Shown piece by piece: positions 46,930 through 57,986 of a DNA stretch of 64,000 bases. Numbering within the stretch: the stretch's first letter is position 1; every line of letters begins with the position of its first letter. The stretch is from Erigeron canadensis (taxonomy: Eukaryota; Streptophyta; Magnoliopsida; Asterales; Asteraceae): positions 13,022,501 to 13,086,500 of the forward strand of contig NC_057761.1 of assembly GCF_010389155.1 (NCBI RefSeq), written 5' to 3'. A program made the translations under genes and the position numbers. Under the pieces are notes generated by a model. The model was given only the letters and a program-made list of their open reading frames with translations. It was not told where the DNA came from and ran no database searches.

Positions 46930-49900
46930 CTCGAGTATTTGGTCTATTCTTGTTTAGATGCCAGAACTAGTTGTCACCTTCTGGTTTATCTTCAAGGATC
47001 ATCATGTTTGCTTCATAGTCTTTTGGAGGAAGATTATGTGGTCCCAAAACATTACTAGGTTCATACTTGATCCAACATCCTCCTTTTCGTCAAACAACAT
47101 ACTTGGACTTCTTAACATTCTTTGCTTCTCTTATTATCCTGATGCTCTCTCTGAAACCCAGTCTTTTATCAATTTTGCTGATTACTCGATCAAGTAGTGC
47201 TTTGTTGACATATACTCGATCAAGTAGTGCTAATTACTCCAAGTGTTGGTTTCTCAAGAACATGACCAATATTAAGCTTTTCGATATCTGCTGTATAAAG
47301 ACTTTGATCTGGATAAGGAACATTAATCTTCCTTTTAACCAACTCAAAGCCAATCTGAAAATCTTCTAACGATGCATGTTGAATAACACTTAACATATAT
47401 CTCTTCACTACATCAAAAGCAATAAGATTCTCACGATATCTTTGAATGGTATTGACGTAATGGTTGTGGAGAAAGATTATGTCATGAAGAGGCAAGAGTT
47501 TGAAGTGAGCTTCATTGAATCTGTAGATCAAGCCATTCTCTCTCTTCACATGAAAGTAAGGTATAGAGATATGAGTTTTTCATATCAAAATCACTCTGAT
47601 AAGCACCAAGATCCTGAACTTTCTTTGATCTTCAAGAATATCTGGATTGTAACTATCTGTAAGTTTAAGGAGAGATATGTATTCTTCAACTTGTTTTGGG
47701 TCCTTAAACTTATACATAGCAGCAAATTCCAGTCTTTCCATTTTAACAACCTTAGTAGCTTCGCAGAAGATAGCAAATGATCTTTCTTCCAAAAATCTTG
47801 ATTTGATTGCAGCTTGCTTTGACTTAATGCCAAGTGCAACCATTCTTGCTTGATCCCTTAGGAAGTATCCCCTATTCATAAAATTCCACTGCTCTTCAGT
47901 CCGTTCTACAGGGAAATAGTCAGGAAGTGGTTCTTCTTCAGAAATGATTGCTTCTCTTAACACTTGCTTGAAAGTAGATTTCTTGAAGTCTTGAGAAACA
48001 GCTTTAGGAGTTTTCTCAACTCATCAAACCCATCAAAATCATTGAAAGTATATTGCTTTGGAGTTGACACAGAAGGATTTGTTGACTCTCCAACTTCACT
48101 TCTACTTTGAACACTGGTTCATCAGTAGTTTCTCCATGTTCTTATTCTTGAGTCTCTACAAATTCAGGCACATTAAATACAAATATTGTCTTTGATTGCT
48201 TCTGCATCTGCCTCTGCTTCAGCAAATTCAATTATTGCCTCATCCACAATATCCTCATCAATTATCTCTTCTTTTTATTCTTCATCTCCTATATCTTCCA
48301 TACCAAAAACTTCTTCTATTCTTCTTTTTATTTCAGCCAAACTTTCAACATCTTCAACATTTTCAACCTCATTCACATTTAGACCAAGCTCCCACATTTC
48401 ATCAGACTTAGCTCTACATTCAGCTAATCTATAATTTTCAGCTTGATCTTCAATCCCTTCTTGTTTTCCACCTTCATTTCTTTCTCCCATATCTACATCA
48501 CCACTAGCATCTTCTACCTTTGCCAAAATATTATTATCATTAGCTTGACCATCTCCTTTGTTCTCCCCCTCGAGGTGATCATCTGACTCAGGATCATCCC
48601 ATCTTGTAGAAACCGAGGCCGGTCGGTAAGACTCTAGAGCAATTAACCATAGCTCAAAAGCAGCAAGCTTAGCATCATATTCATTCTTCTGACTTTGTAC
48701 TTGCTCTTTCAAAGCTTTGACTTATTGTGCATGGTCAAGTTCTCTATCCCGCAACTCCAAAGCATTCAACACTCCCCTATCAAGGTTGTTGGCACACTTG
48801 TGGTGTGACCTAAACCAGCCAACACTGTTTCAGGATTTCCTGCAGATCCTCGGGTTAGACCCTCACCAGCAGTTTCAGATTCAGTGGCTTCGCAACCAGA
48901 ATCGGGTTGTGTCCTAGACTGTGATAAATCACTGTCCGGGACTTGTTGTTGGACAACACCACTAACAACATCGGGGTCACTAAGAATGCCCGTTAATACA
49001 GTCTCAAGTCGATTATGAGAAACAACAGTGTCACCTGGGTGTTCATACTGTCTCTCAGTCTCTGTTTGAGAACTGTTGCCTGCGGCTAAAGCTAGCATAA
49101 TGTTAGCTAAGGCAAGACTTCCAAGTTGTCCTAGAGGGTCACACAAAGTGGGTCCCTCTCCGTTTGTTTTAGCATCAGTACGGAAATGAGCTTGCAGGTT
49201 CGTGTCCCCAGGAGATCTAGACTCAAGTGCACGAAATGAAGGCGAGAGGTGGGGCTGGTCCTCTCTTATTTCAACACTCACATCCTCCAAATGAGGAGCG
49301 TGTGGTGAACGTGGTTGTTCCCCGTGCATATCTGAGACTAACTCTTGTTGTGAGGAGTCAGAATGGCGAGCTCTCGACTTCTGTCCTAGGGTTGTCATCC
49401 CGGCTAGACACATTTGTTTCAACTATCGAAGGGCTAACATTTTCTTTTTGCCCTTGTCCTAGCCCGAACCTCTCAACCTCTCTGGTATTTTCAACTCCCC
49501 CCTCATTCCCTCCTTGTTCCTTCGGCACAACATCATCTCCGGTGCCCTAATTCTCAACATATATATCAGATATAACATTTTCAATTGTTTGGGCGATATG
49601 TTCATCATCAAAATCTGTCGAGGTACCAAAAGTTTTATCAATATCACCTGTACCCGACCCTTCTCTGTGTGAGCTAGAAACTGAAGCAGAATGTTTGTTT
49701 TTGTGCTTCTTTTTTGTTATCATCAATAAACTAGATTTGGTTTTAATCTTTCTAGCTCTCATTTTCAATCGTCTCCCTGGTATTGGAGTCGGCATATCGG
49801 TTGTTGTTTCAAGAATTGTTGATGAGTGTGCTGGAGAAAGAATTGGTAGAATTGGAGAAGAAACAGATGGAAGTGGTGTAGAAGGTGTTGATGGAATTGA

Positions 49901-50976
49901 TGTTGTTGATTGAGATGGTGGTGGTGTTGTTTGCGAAGATGAAATGATAGGTGTGATAGGAGATTCATGAACATGTTCTTCTTCAAAAGATACTCTTTTT
50001 GACTTCCTTCTTTTTGGTTCAATAGTCCCCTCTCCGCTAACCCCTCTTTTTCTTTTAGTATTCCTAGGACCCTCACTTGGCGACCTATGCACAGTTTGGG
50101 TAGGAGTCTGTCGGCTTTCAGACCCTATTACCGTTTCTATCCACTCTCTATAAGTCCTAAGATGGGGACTATTGGTCGGTACCAAGTTCAACAAAAATGG
50201 TGGAATTGGAAAGAAGTTTGCAATTTCACTGCCCATGCCTCTTATATTTGATTTGTACATGGCAATAACAAATTTGAAACTATTTTCAAGTTTCGGGATC
50301 TCATCAGTTGTATCAAGAACATCTTCAATGAGCAAAGTGAAGAATCGAATGTATGGGATGTACTTTCTTTCTTGTTATCTTTGGCTTTAACAACTTGAGC
50401 CAATTTCTCCCAAATAATCTTCGCATAATCACATTCCACATTATGAGTGACTGCATAGTATAATGACAAAGAATGTTTTGTCATTGCATCTATGCCCTTC
50501 TGAGAAGGCATCAAGCAGGTGCTCTAAACATTATACAAGGTGTGCCATAAAGTAGCCACATTCATTCTTTTGAAATCTCTCATTGATGTCAATTCTCCTT
50601 CATAACCCAGGGCTTGAACTGTAGCCAACATATCTTCAACAGATGGTAATTCTTCATATTCATCTTGTTCCGGCAATCCCAAGATAGATCTGAATTGTTT
50701 CAGATTGAATTTACATAAGTAGTACTTTCCTTCTGATTCCAAAGTGTACTGAAAGTTGTCTTCAGATTTCTTTCTTTTATCAGCCTTTATGTATTCAATA
50801 GATTCCCATAAATCGAAGACATACTTTTCTGGAACTATAGCACCACTTGTGAGAACAACATTCAGTAGATGATGATTTAGAATTTCAGTGATTATCGGGA
50901 ATTTGGATGTGAAAGGAATATGAAGGGCATGATTTGCTTGCATTTTCATTGAAGCACCTTCTTCGAACGTCACCAT
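46930..50976 (-). pseudogene. accessory protein of family D (pol-less element), decayed
   Basis: Starts at ATG 50976 (MVTFEEG). N-terminal domain: FPIITEILNHHLL, VFDLWESIEY and FRSILGLPEQ. An in-frame stop at 50524 is followed by CLMPSQKGIDAMT and, after a frameshift, a FFPIPPFLLN block. A Pro/Ser/Thr-rich linker with KRKR-type basic patches, acidic segments and a C-terminal region (47963-47220) follow in several frames. At least six breaks. No gag or pol domains between the LTR at 46607 and the leader, so this appears to be an accessory-only element. Function unknown. A possible acceptor (TTCTTTCAG) ends about 25 bases before the ATG. Confidence 0.7.
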
Positions 50977-51148
50977 GTTTTTATAAATTAATAAAATCTG
51001 AAAGAAAAACAAACTGACCAAAATTTGACTAGAGAAAAAAAAACTTTAGACACAACACGAAGAAAGAAACACAATTGAACAATTTAGACAAATTATTTGT
51101 ACAAAGACAATGTTTTGTATATATATAAAAAATGAGACAACAAAGGTA

Positions 51149-51227
51149 GTACACAAAGACGTTTATAGTATCGCATAGGTATTAAAAGTTCAGACAACAA
51201 AGGTAGTACATAAAGGCATTCGATACC
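51149..51227 (-). repeat. two GTACAYAAAGRC leader motifs, family D
   Basis: GTACACAAAGAC (51149) and GTACATAAAGGCATTCGAT (51206), each preceded by CAACAAAGGTA. The second is flanked by CAAAGGTA and TACCTTGG, a 7-of-8 bp stem. Counterpart of the family A units at 643-909. Confidence 0.55.
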
Positions 51228-51360
51228 TTGGTTCTTACCCTAATACCAATGAAAATTATAAATGGCCACACATAAGACAAATACAGACAAGTACTTTACC
51301 AAAAACATACTAAGTAAAGAAAGATATAAGAAAAATCCAAAGTCAATATTTGATTTCATG

Positions 51361-52250
51361 TGTTTGCCGAGCTATGATCTCGGCAAACAACATGTTTTAG
51401 AGAAACATGTTGTCCAGAAAGACACTTAATGGAGAAATTGATTTTGGCAACAAATTTAGAAAACTTGTTATATTTGGTGAGCTTAAACCTCGGCAAACAA
51501 AAGAAATGTACGTTCAAGCCATCAGTTTAGCAAAGTGTATGAAGTCTATTGAATGCCGAGCAATTACTTCGGCACATAAACTAATTCAATTTGACTTCAT
51601 GGAAATGTATGAAAAGTCTTTTGATTTGAACAACAAGAATATTGTCAAACGTTAAAGGAACATTTCAAGGAAAAATTGTTTTTCAAGTCATTTCAAAGAA
51701 ACTTTAACTATTTGACGAGCAAAAATCTCTGCAAATAGTACAAATTGAACAAAAACATGACTTAGAAACTTTTTCTTGAAAAGTATAAAATGTCAAGTTT
51801 GTTGTTCTGCAAATGGTTAAAGACAACTTTTGAAAATGATTTTTCATCAAAGTGTTTGGTTTGCCTAGCATAGTGCTCTGCAAGCAGATAAAGAAAGTCT
51901 TTTGAAGAAAAATTTATCAACTTGTACTATTTGCCGAGCTCAGAGTTCTGCAAATAGTTGAAAATGACTTTAGACAATGAATTTGTGCCAACTTGTACAA
52001 TTTGCCGAGCTCAGAGCTCTTCAAATAGTTAAAGTGTGCCTTAGAAAGAAGATTTTCTCCAAAAATGTATTATTTGCCGAGCAACTAGCTCTGCAAATAA
52101 TAACTTTCAATATTTAGCCAAAATTTTCAACAAAAACCAATGATTTTCATGAAAAACTGAAGTATGTCGAGCTCAAAGCTCTGCATATAGTTGAAAACAC
52201 TAGAATGAGTTTTTGAGAAAACAATTTTTTGCCGAGCAAACACCTCGACA
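51361..52250. repeat. array of TTTGCCGAG / CTCGGCAAA inverted repeats
   Basis: About ten units at about 51361, 51474, 51553, 51708, 51860, 51927, 52000, 52070, 52163 and 52227, with another beyond the nested element at 56971. The best is TGTTTGCCGAG facing CTCGGCAAACA, 11 bp perfect, 7-nt loop. Several have a G-to-T or C-to-T change on one arm (CTCTGCAAA). The DNA between units is unique. Lies in the family D leader. Confidence 0.8.
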
Positions 52251-52329
52251 TTCTTTATTAAAAGAGAGATATCAACAAGTAAGCCCAGAAAAATATGAAG
52301 ATTTGAAGATGATCATTGACACTTGTATT

Positions 52330-52970
52330 TGTGAGTCCCTCGATAGCTATAGATCGCTCTCGAGATTGTCTATGATTATGTCGTGAGTGCGGAATCCTCA
52401 CGAGATAACTAGTTTGATTAGTAAACTGGTATATCGCTAATTATCAAGTAAATAATCAGCCGTATTATGCTATCTTCGTTTCTATAAGATATAGAACAAA
52501 CTTAGGTGTCTGGTGTACTTGTATGTCGAACGTGATACTTATTTTAGAGTATTCATTCGTATATATATGTTTTGAGTCGAACTGGGCTTGTTGGGCTTTG
52601 TTCTTACGAACTTAGCTGCCCAGCCCATGTAACGAAGTTAATCTTCGTTTGTACCAAACGAAGTTTATCTTCGTTTGCCGCTAACGAAGATATACCTTAT
52701 CTTCGTTAGATACAAGACTTAGTTATATTCCTAAGTATTTCATCTTAAGGAATCCTAACACATATTATGTTTGTACTTGTATATTACACAACAAACATCA
52801 TACATAACACACATATATATAACACCAAAACATGTAATCGATCATTACCATAACATAAAGTCCATAATCTATCAATTACATATATAGATACGACATAAAT
52901 TAACATAATGTCTCAATCTAAACGACATATCAAATCTAAGTTGTTGTTGTCACATCAACATGCATCAACA
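52330..52970 (-). repeat. 3' LTR, family E, with PPT 52971-52981
   Basis: TGTGAGTCCC...GCATCAACA on the plus strand, followed by AACTCCCCCTT (polypurine tract on the minus strand). Three hairpins with AACGAAG/CTTCGTT arms at 52631, 52656 and 52681. Confidence 0.95.
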
Positions 52971-53020
52971 AACTCCCCCTTGACAGCAGCACCTTCGATT
53001 TCTTAGTCTTCAAAATCTGA

Positions 53021-56007
53021 TCATTCATCAAACAACAATCTTTTGCTATTTGCATGAATATCTTCATGTAAGCAGAGCTGAAGTATCTTACGATATCTAC
53101 TTTCTTCATGCTTCCAAAATGGCAAAAACGAACACTCTGCATCGTACAGCTTTCTCAGATCATTTCTCGAGAAGTTCACAAGCTGCATCGGATCATAAAC
53201 TCTTCTCAACAAAATCTGCTTCTTTGAATCTGCATACATCTTGGCTTCACCAGAATTTCGATCAATTTCCCAATTATCCATCTTGTCCAAGACATCTTGT
53301 GCCCATTTCTTGGCAGGGACCTTGATCATGCATTTAATATCATGTTGAACAAACTCAACTGTTTTATCTGGTTTGACCACTCTTTTCTTCGATCTTGGCT
53401 CGATCTTAAACTGTGGTTTATCAGAATCTTTCATATTCTTCCTTAACCAGAAATCTTTTCTGAGATTCTTACCAACCACATCAGCTAAGCCATCATCGCT
53501 TGGATTGATAATCCAGTTATTTCCAAGCTCATGTAAATCTTCTTCACACAAACTTCTGAAATGTCTCTCACACCATGCTAAGTACTGACAACCCTCTGGT
53601 CTTTTAAGCACAAACAACTTCAATTCATCATAATAAAACCAACTCCAGATGATTGTCTTGTACTTTGCAGCATCTTTATCTGAGATATGAGTCCAATACA
53701 AATTCGGTTTCCACGTTTCCCTATGTACTATCCAATAATTTACTCTTTTCTCGGGAACACGTCGATCAACAATATGTAATGAATCATCATCTCTGAGAGA
53801 AACTGGAAAATCATTTGAATTGAATGGTCTTGTCACATTAATCTCATATTCAGATGGAATCGACACATCACCATTCTTAGCATACACAACAAAATGTAGA
53901 ACTGGAGTTAGGCTGCTGAATGGGACTTGAAGCATTCTTTCTCTAACATCTGATCTCTGCTGATCCAGCACTCTATTCTCATCAATCAACGAATCTTCAG
54001 GAATTGAGTCCCATACTTCGTCAAACCCATAAGGCTTCTTGAATATATCTAGATTTGGTTCAGGGACAAATTCGCCTTCCTCGAGCTCATCACCATCAAA
54101 GAATAAATCTGTATAATCTGGATCATCTATTTAAATTTACACAAAATGAACACCAGAATAAAAGAATAATCATGATAATTATAATAAAGATGAAATGTAC
54201 TTGTATTAAAATAAGATAAATTACATTTTCATTACATAAAATGTCATAACTTATTACACACAATCAATTATACATTATATCTAACAATTTTTATCATAGA
54301 CAATTAGAAACCTGAATCACGAAGAGCACCAGAACCAGAAGCACCTTGCTGAGAAGTATCACCTCCTGTCTCCCCCTCGATCGCTGCACCCTTTCCTCTA
54401 TCTTCAACTGGGCGAGAAACATTCCTTTCAGCAGCATTATCAGCATCATCATCGTCATTCTGACGTCGTGGTTGAACCGCTGACAATCTGCAAACTTCTT
54501 CAGGAACTTCTCCCCCTTGATTCTTGACCCAATTGATCAAAAATGTTAAGGCAGCGCGAGTCTTAGTGAGTTCAGACTCCAAAGTGCGAACCCTGGTCTC
54601 CAACAGATCAACACGACGACCAAGAACAGGAGCAACAGCAGCAGTCGGTCTTGGAGGATCAGGCATTGCTACAGAAGAAGCTTCAACAACACGTCGACGC
54701 TTAATTCTGGTATATTGAAGATCAATACTCCCTTGCCTCTTCACTGGAGTAACCGAACTTGCTCTGTTCACAGGGTCTTCCATATCTTCAAAGATTTCTC
54801 TCAATTCAGAATCATGTTGAGCTGCAACATCAGGATCAATCGCAGCAGCAGGAATTGAGTTAGCGGAATCTGAAATTGCTGGAACAGCGTGACAAGCTTT
54901 GCTTCTGCGTTCTCTATGAAACAAAACACCCGCTTGATCAAATGATTGATGCGAATGATCGCTTTCAGAAGCAGCCGCAATATCATGAATCATCTTAGTT
55001 CGACGTTCAGCAGCAGCAGAATCATCTGTGTCTGTCGCAGTTGTAGCAGTAGAACCGTCGGAACTAGCAACATTATCATCATCATTTCCAACATCCGAAC
55101 CAGTAGACTCATCCCCAGAACTCTCAACACCATCAACAGAACTCGTTGAAGAACCAGAATCAGAATCGTCATTAGCAGCATCCACAAACATATCATTCTC
55201 AAGACGAGATTGATAGTTTGGATTAATCAGGTGACCAAAAAGTGGTGGATCATGGAGACCAGCCACATTACTCGTATTTGCCTCTAGATCAGCAAAAAGA
55301 CGCGAAGGCCAAGCATGAAGAACGTAGCGAGGACCTTGGTCATATTCTAAGTCTGGACAAAAATGTCTAACTATAGCCATCACAAATCGAGGATACAGAA
55401 GAAATCGCTTTCTCCCCCTAGCATTAATCTGATCAACAAACTCTTGATAAAAATATCGGGAGAAAGGATAAGGGCGATTATATACCAAAGCAACCATCTG
55501 CGACGCAATCTGTGCCGATAGTTGATCAAAGCCAGCCTTGCGATTGCTCAAACAGACGAGCAATGCATACGCCAGATACCTCCATCTTCCCTGAAAACCA
55601 CTCTTGTCAAAAGGAAGTTTGACCTGGCCAACAAATCCCATTCTCTGAAAGCAGCGAAGAAGGAGTTCGAACTCGTAAGTCATTTCAACATCTTCCTTTT
55701 CTTCTACGTCTGGTTCTGCTCCTAGATGCAAAATAGTGCGGAGCGACTCAGCATTGAAATCAAATGTTGTGCCTTCAACAGTTGCTCGTACAAAACTTTG
55801 GCCATCAACCATGACTTCATGAGCAGTGGACCAGAAAGAATCAATATACAGCTTAATCAGTCTCGGCGAATCACAAAAAGCAAAAGATAATCGCGAGCGA
55901 GCAATGTAGTTGAACATTTCATGAAAATGTTCGCAATTATGCTGATCTGGATCTAGGTTCAGGGCAAGATTGTGCTTTTTCACAAATTGACGAGGAGCGA
56001 GAGCCAT
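53021..56007 (-). CDS. accessory protein of family E, two exons, about 933 residues
   Basis: Apparently intact and the only gene of the element. Exon 1 runs from ATG 56007 (MALAPRQF) to 54312; exon 2 from 54126 to the stop at 53021. A GT-AG intron keeps the frame, and the total of 2802 nt is divisible by 3. The N-terminal domain (about residues 1-265) has FAFCDSPRLIKLYIDSFWST, LRTILHLG, WRYLAYALLVCLS-KAGFDQ and FLLYPRFVMAIV, matching the layout of the family B, C and D proteins. An acidic Asp/Ser-rich linker follows (about 276-330), then a coiled coil (about 466-495). The C-terminal part has WSWFYYDELKLF and a basic stretch (about residue 807). A longer start at 56085 would add a hydrophobic leader, but an acceptor-like TTTTGCAG sits just before 56007. 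Function unknown. Confidence 0.8.
54127..54311 (-). other. predicted intron in family E accessory gene
   Basis: Donor CAG|GTTTCT at 54311 and acceptor TTTAAATAG|AT at 54127; 185 nt, strongly A/T-rich, as plant introns are. Without splicing, exon 1 stops at 54304 and exon 2 has no ATG. With splicing the frames join in phase 1. Confidence 0.75.
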
Positions 56008-56310
56008 TTCTGCAAAACCAATCACAATATCGAAACAAATATAAATAATCATGATAAATGGATTGCAGAAACGAAGATAAAGCAAAATCCGTAAGGTGAG
56101 AGTAACGAAGATAACTTGAAATTCGTTGGAAGGAACTTAACGAAAATAAAGCTAAAAACGTTGGAAGAACTCGAAACGAAGATGAGGTTAAGTTCGTTTG
56201 CTAAATTCGTTTGAGAAAACGAAGTTAGCGACAGTAAGGGTATCGGGAGGTTGATTTTCAGAGAAAAGAATCAAACAAAACGATCTCGAACCTTCGATAA
56301 GAAATCGATT

Positions 56311-56323
56311 GGCTCTGATACCA
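56311..56323 (-). other. primer-binding site, family E
   Basis: Minus strand TGGTATCAGAGCC, two bases (AG) from the LTR end at 56326. Initiator tRNA-Met type, as in the Copia elements here. Confidence 0.93.
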
Positions 56324-56325
56324 CT

Positions 56326-56966
56326 TGTGAGTCCCTCGATAGCTATAGATCGCTCTCGAGATTGTCTATGATTATGTCGTGAGTGCGGAATCCTCACGAG
56401 ATAACTAGTTTGATTAGTAAACTGGTATATCGCTAATTATCAAGTAAATAATCAGCCGTATTATGCTATCTTCGTTTCTATAAGATATAGAACGAACTTA
56501 GGTGTCTGGTGTACTTGTATGTCGAACGTGATACTTATTTTAGAGTATTCATTCGTATATATATGTTTTGAGTCGAACTGGGCTTGCTGGGCTTTGTTCT
56601 TACGAACTTAGCTGCCCAGCCCATGTAACGAAGTTAATCTTCGTTTGTACCAAACGAAGTTTATCTTCGTTTGCCTCTAACGAAGATATACCTTATCTTC
56701 GTTAGATACAAGACTTAGTTATATTCCTAAGTATTTCATCTTAAGGAATCCTAACACATATTATGTTTGTACTTGTATATTACACAACAAACATCATACA
56801 TAACACACATATATATAACACCAAAACATGTAATCGATCATTACCATAACATAAAGTCCATAATCTATCAATTACATATATAGATACGACATAAATTAAC
56901 ATAATGTCTCAATCTAAACGACATATCAAATCTAAGTTGCTGTTGTCACATCAACATGCATCAACA
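56326..56966 (-). repeat. 5' LTR, family E
   Basis: 641 bp, differing from 52330-52970 at four positions by eye. Same three AACGAAG hairpins at 56627-56705. The leader between LTR and ATG (56100-56230) holds more ACGAAG and TTCGTT copies. Confidence 0.95.
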
Positions 56967-57240
56967 GTATTGTTTGCCGAGCAAAAACCTCGGCAATTAG
57001 AACAAGATCTTCAAATACTTAGAAAAATTACCCAGCCCTTTGAAGATCAAACCCAGAAAATCAAACCAAGCAGATTAAGGTATCTAAATAAGATAAACAT
57101 CAAATATAAACTCTAATCATGCATCTAAACACATCAAATCACACATAAAATCATCACATAAAGCATACTGTTATTGCATGATTCTCAGTGACATGAGCAT
57201 TCTAGATATGTGAAGTATATTCATTTATAAGTTCAAGTCT
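56967..57240 (-). other. remainder of family D leader
   Basis: Starts with target duplication GTATT and one more TGTTTGCCGAG...CTCGGCAA unit (56971-56996), then AT-rich non-coding DNA. No PBS or 5' LTR of family D follows; it is cut by family G at about 57241. Confidence 0.6.
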
Positions 57241-57376
57241 TGTAATTATCTTGTAATTATTGTTTGTCTTTAATATTACCTTGGCATTTTTGTTGAGCCA
57301 ATTGGGATCCAATTATGTTTATATGTTTGTTTATTATTTGTATTTTGCAGGTTTTAGACATAACATCTAATAGAGT

Positions 57377-57712
57377 CATTAAGTTAATATTGTTTCTGTG
57401 TATTAACAGCAGTTGAGATATTAACTTAATGTACTCCCAAAGGGAAGTTAAGATAATTGTGTTTTTGCGTATTTTCAGCAGTATAAAAATTATCTTATAT
57501 ACACACTTCCAATAGGTAATATAGACGACGTTGTTTCTGCGTATTCACAGCAATTGAAATGTTGTCAAAAGCTAATGCTAGTTATTCGTATATTTACATC
57601 AGTTAAAGCATTAGTTGAGTTAATGTCGGTTCTGCGTCTTCACAGCAATAAAGACATTAACTCGGAGTACAATGTTGGTTCCGTGTCATGACAGCAGTAA
57701 AGACATTTACTC
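57377..57712. repeat. six hairpins with conserved loop and differing complementary stems
   Basis: Stems: 57377-57390 with 57418-57431 (14 bp perfect); 57449-57458 with 57488-57497 (10 bp perfect); 57524-57532 with 57558-57566 (9 bp, two G-T pairs); 57572-57579 with 57607-57614 (8 bp perfect); 57617-57627 with 57653-57663 (11 bp perfect); 57665-57675 with 57703-57712 (10 bp, one bulge). Loops share GTTTCTGCGTATTCACAGCA with few changes, including a CTG...CAG inner pairing. Stems are unlike each other. Confidence 0.9.
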
Positions 57713-57729
57713 AATATATCCTAAGTGTT

Positions 57730-57966
57730 ATTTGAGAGTTCTTAGGAACAAGCAAAAGATTTGCTTGTTCAAAGTAAGAACACTCAAATGGTCATTTGAG
57801 AGTTTCTAAGAAACAAGCAAAAGTATGCTTGACCACAAAAACACTCAAACAGTTTTATGTGTTCAGGGAAATGCTTAAAACAGGCCAAAACCCTAATGAG
57901 CCTTGGGCTTAGAAACATGCATGGGCCTGCATGTTTAAGAACACGCAAATGTCCATTTGTGTGTTC
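57730..57966. repeat. four further hairpins upstream of the TATA box
   Basis: 57730-57744 with 57775-57789 (15 bp, one mismatch) enclosing AACAAGCAAA/TTTGCTTGTT (10 bp perfect, 3-nt loop); 57795-57805 with 57839-57849; 57913-57921 with 57928-57936 (9 bp perfect); 57939-57951 with 57954-57966 (13 bp, one G-T). Several arms carry GAACAC/GTGTTC. Confidence 0.85.
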
Positions 57967-57978
57967 CTAGTCCTTGCC

Positions 57979-57986
57979 TATAAATA
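57979..57986 (+). promoter_or_regulatory. TATA box, family G LTR
   Basis: TATAAATA directly after the hairpin block, about 370 bp before the PBS. Confidence 0.7.

Larger units (their letters stand above)
52330..56966 (-). mobile_element. complete pol-less LTR retrotransposon, family E
   Basis: 4637 bp with 641-bp LTRs, a tRNA-Met PBS, a PPT and the perfect 5-bp target duplication GTATT (52325-52329, 56967-56971). The LTRs differ at four sites by eye, so insertion was recent. The only coding content is one accessory protein; no gag, protease, integrase or RT. It is nested in the family D leader. Confidence 0.93.

Noticed and set aside
48186..48434. Ser-rich ORFs at 48186-48434 and on the plus strand at 54946-55213
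   Set aside because: They are antisense to acidic Asp/Glu/Ser linkers of the accessory proteins; their composition is the mirror of those linkers.
51361..52250. Regularly repeated palindromic units as a CRISPR array
   Set aside because: Units are inverted repeats with irregular spacing in a plant retroelement leader; no constant-length spacers and no cas genes.
56008..56085. Signal peptide or membrane anchor at the start of the family E protein
   Set aside because: The hydrophobic run lies upstream of the better ATG at 56007 and looks like a pyrimidine tract ending in TTTTGCAG.
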